NCBI GenBank assembly: GCA_037178625.1
Contig: CM074128.1
Coordinates: 930,001-994,000, forward strand
From: Skeletonema tropicum
Taxonomy: Eukaryota > Bacillariophyta > Thalassiosirophyceae > Thalassiosirales > Thalassiosiraceae
DNA length: 64,000 nucleotides
Direction of reading: 5' to 3'
Position numbers and translations under genes: made by a program. Each line of letters begins with the position of its first letter. The stretch's first letter is position 1. Below are positions 62,701 to 64,000 of this stretch, in pieces. The notes under the pieces are model-generated. The model was not told where the DNA came from. It was given only the letters and a program-made list of their open reading frames with translations, and ran no database searches.

Positions 62701-64000
62701 AACATAAATGTTCGCCTTTAGAGGAATAGGATGATCAGTCCAATCTAGACCCTCGAAATCGTCTGGATCTCTTATAGAGCCAAAACGCTCTTTCGTCCTC
62801 TCAGCTTGTTTCACATTGCCATGGAATGACATTACATAAGCATCAACGCATTTTAGAAGCAATGAACGGAACAATAAAACCCCCTCTTGCTCAGCTCTAT
62901 ATTCGTCGTAATATATCTGTTCCTGCTCTTTTACGCTCTGCTCATCAGGTGACGAATCAGTGCCTGCAGATGACTTATCGGCTGCTTCGTTCCCTACACC
63001 CAACGGCGTACCACTGTACTCCAAGTAATGAGTTCGAGCAAGAGACCACAACCGCTCTTCCCAATTTTCAATATCTTCATCTTCTTCTGCCATGTTGACT
63101 GTTGAAGTATCACTGTCATCGATCTGCTGATTTGGTACTGTACTTCCCTTAACAGACTCAAGTGATTCTCTCAACATTGTATCCATCACCGATGAGTCTA
63201 AATTCTCATCAAATTCATCAGTGGCTCGTTTTTGTTCTGCGGTAAAATTTCTTTTTGCATATGCAGATGAAGTATCATGTTGGAACCAACCTTTGCCTTC
63301 AAGTTCACAAACCCACCACGCCTGGTCTTTGTCTACGTCGGCATCATTGAACATATCATCCACATCAAAATCAAGATCAATGTCCTCTTCACTCTTCTCT
63401 TCGTCGGATGGATCAATACCGAACCCTAAACTCTTCAACTGGGAACGAGTGCCCACCAAGTCTGCTGCCAAATGTTCCCGCTCAGCATCACTAAGTAATC
63501 CATCGGGTTCCAGAGGAACCTGATCTTGTGCATCTTTGCTCCCTAGAGATATATCTTCGGGAGAGAAATCTTCATCTTTCACACCCTCGAACCCATCCAA
63601 AAGAGAGTTTAGACTATCATCGCTGTCATACGAAAAGGCATTGCTTTTCGAGCGAGCAGGTTTATACTGCTGATCTTTCGAGGCACGAGACTGCTGATAA
63701 GATTGCGACATCTCTGACCCCTCCTTTGATAAGCGACTGTGTACGCTGGATGATGAATGAGGCGGCTTTTGTCGAGAAGAGCAAGATGAGTAAGCGGTTC
63801 CACGAGAAGACATAGAAATGACTGATCCTGTCGCGTCATCATCGTCTCTGTAGGATCCATCGCCTCTACTTCCCCTTTTTCGACGATGACGATCTGGTAA
63901 CGTTGAAAACACAGATTTCGTCACACTCCAAGTGCCACTACCACTTATTGCTGATCTAGTCTCATCGTCGTCATCATCAAGAAGATAATCATACGTAGCA
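50758..64000 (-). CDS. Giant kinesin-light-chain-type TPR protein, 5' end outside window
   Basis: Exons 51936-64000 (open to the right edge) and 50758-51857 give at least 4,387 residues. The N-terminal ~800 visible residues are Ser/Arg-rich then acidic with Asp/Glu runs, followed by helical sequence (WWVCELEGKGWFQHD near residue 225). From about residue 780 to the end the protein is almost wholly 42-residue TPRs of the kinesin-light-chain/TPR_12 type (A-x-x-x-x-x-x-ALxIR, then G/D-x-x-x-x-VA, then L-x-x-x-G), by estimate 70-80 copies. Some spans are irregular, with long inserts, around residues 1,000-1,600. No enzyme domain is visible. TPR superhelices bind peptides or scaffold partners. The intron at 51858-51935 splits a TPR without breaking frame. 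The start lies outside the window: the in-frame GTG at 63924 is not a start. Confidence 0.8.
51858..51935 (-). other. Intron of the giant TPR gene
   Basis: 78 bp, donor GTGAGTTC, acceptor ACAACAG, phase 1. Retention would add FTLFIILVVASYAM and stop, truncating the last ~365 residues. Confidence 0.85.

Overview
The window is nuclear DNA from a diatom, most likely a centric Thalassiosirales-type species (inference). The grounds are: spliceosomal introns with GTRAGT donors, typical eukaryotic nuclear genes (Sm D3, RTF1, SNARE, DHHC, cytosolic-type AspRS), several N-termini with a signal peptide followed by an aromatic residue as in heterokont plastid targeting (A|F or A|Y), and a chitinase with Cys-rich chitin-associated modules, which fits a chitin-making diatom. 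There is no operon, prophage, IS element or CRISPR array.

Layout, left to right: an unrecognised gene cut by the left edge; plastid class IV aminotransferase-like protein; Qc-SNARE; plastid DUF1350 hydrolase; a foldback repeat pair; four-exon RTF1; DJ-1/PfpI protein; secreted GH19 chitinase; a 1.7 kb gene-poor stretch with a 26 bp direct repeat; a CCCH/J-domain protein; CtpA protease; RsmE; EMC6/Rab5IF-like membrane protein; alanine aminotransferase; lumenal DUF6816-like protein; AspRS; a large polytopic membrane protein; three small lineage-specific genes; CTP synthase; a mitochondrial-looking orphan; DNAJB-type J protein; FAH-family hydrolase; a basic internally duplicated protein; DHHC acyltransferase; Sm D3; type II pantothenate kinase; a 184 bp tandem satellite (47.1-48.8 kb); a gamma-glutamylcyclotransferase-like gene; and the 3' 13 kb of a giant TPR gene that leaves the right edge.

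Genes almost strictly alternate strand. They form tail-to-tail pairs whose stop codons lie as little as 25 bp apart, separated by short divergent promoter regions. At least ten coding introns were placed by joining reading frames across GT-AG sites; the joins restore conserved domains in RTF1, GH19, CtpA, CTP synthase, AspRS and the TPR protein. The genes do not form one pathway. The recurring themes are plastid-targeted proteins, RNA/translation functions (RsmE, AspRS, Sm D3) and two J proteins.

The best candidates for something undescribed are the satellite array, the >4,380-residue TPR protein, the CCCH/J fusion, the SNARE with histidine at the ionic layer, and the small ACGTAGGAATT-associated foldback repeats. 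All functional calls come from reading motifs; no database search was run.
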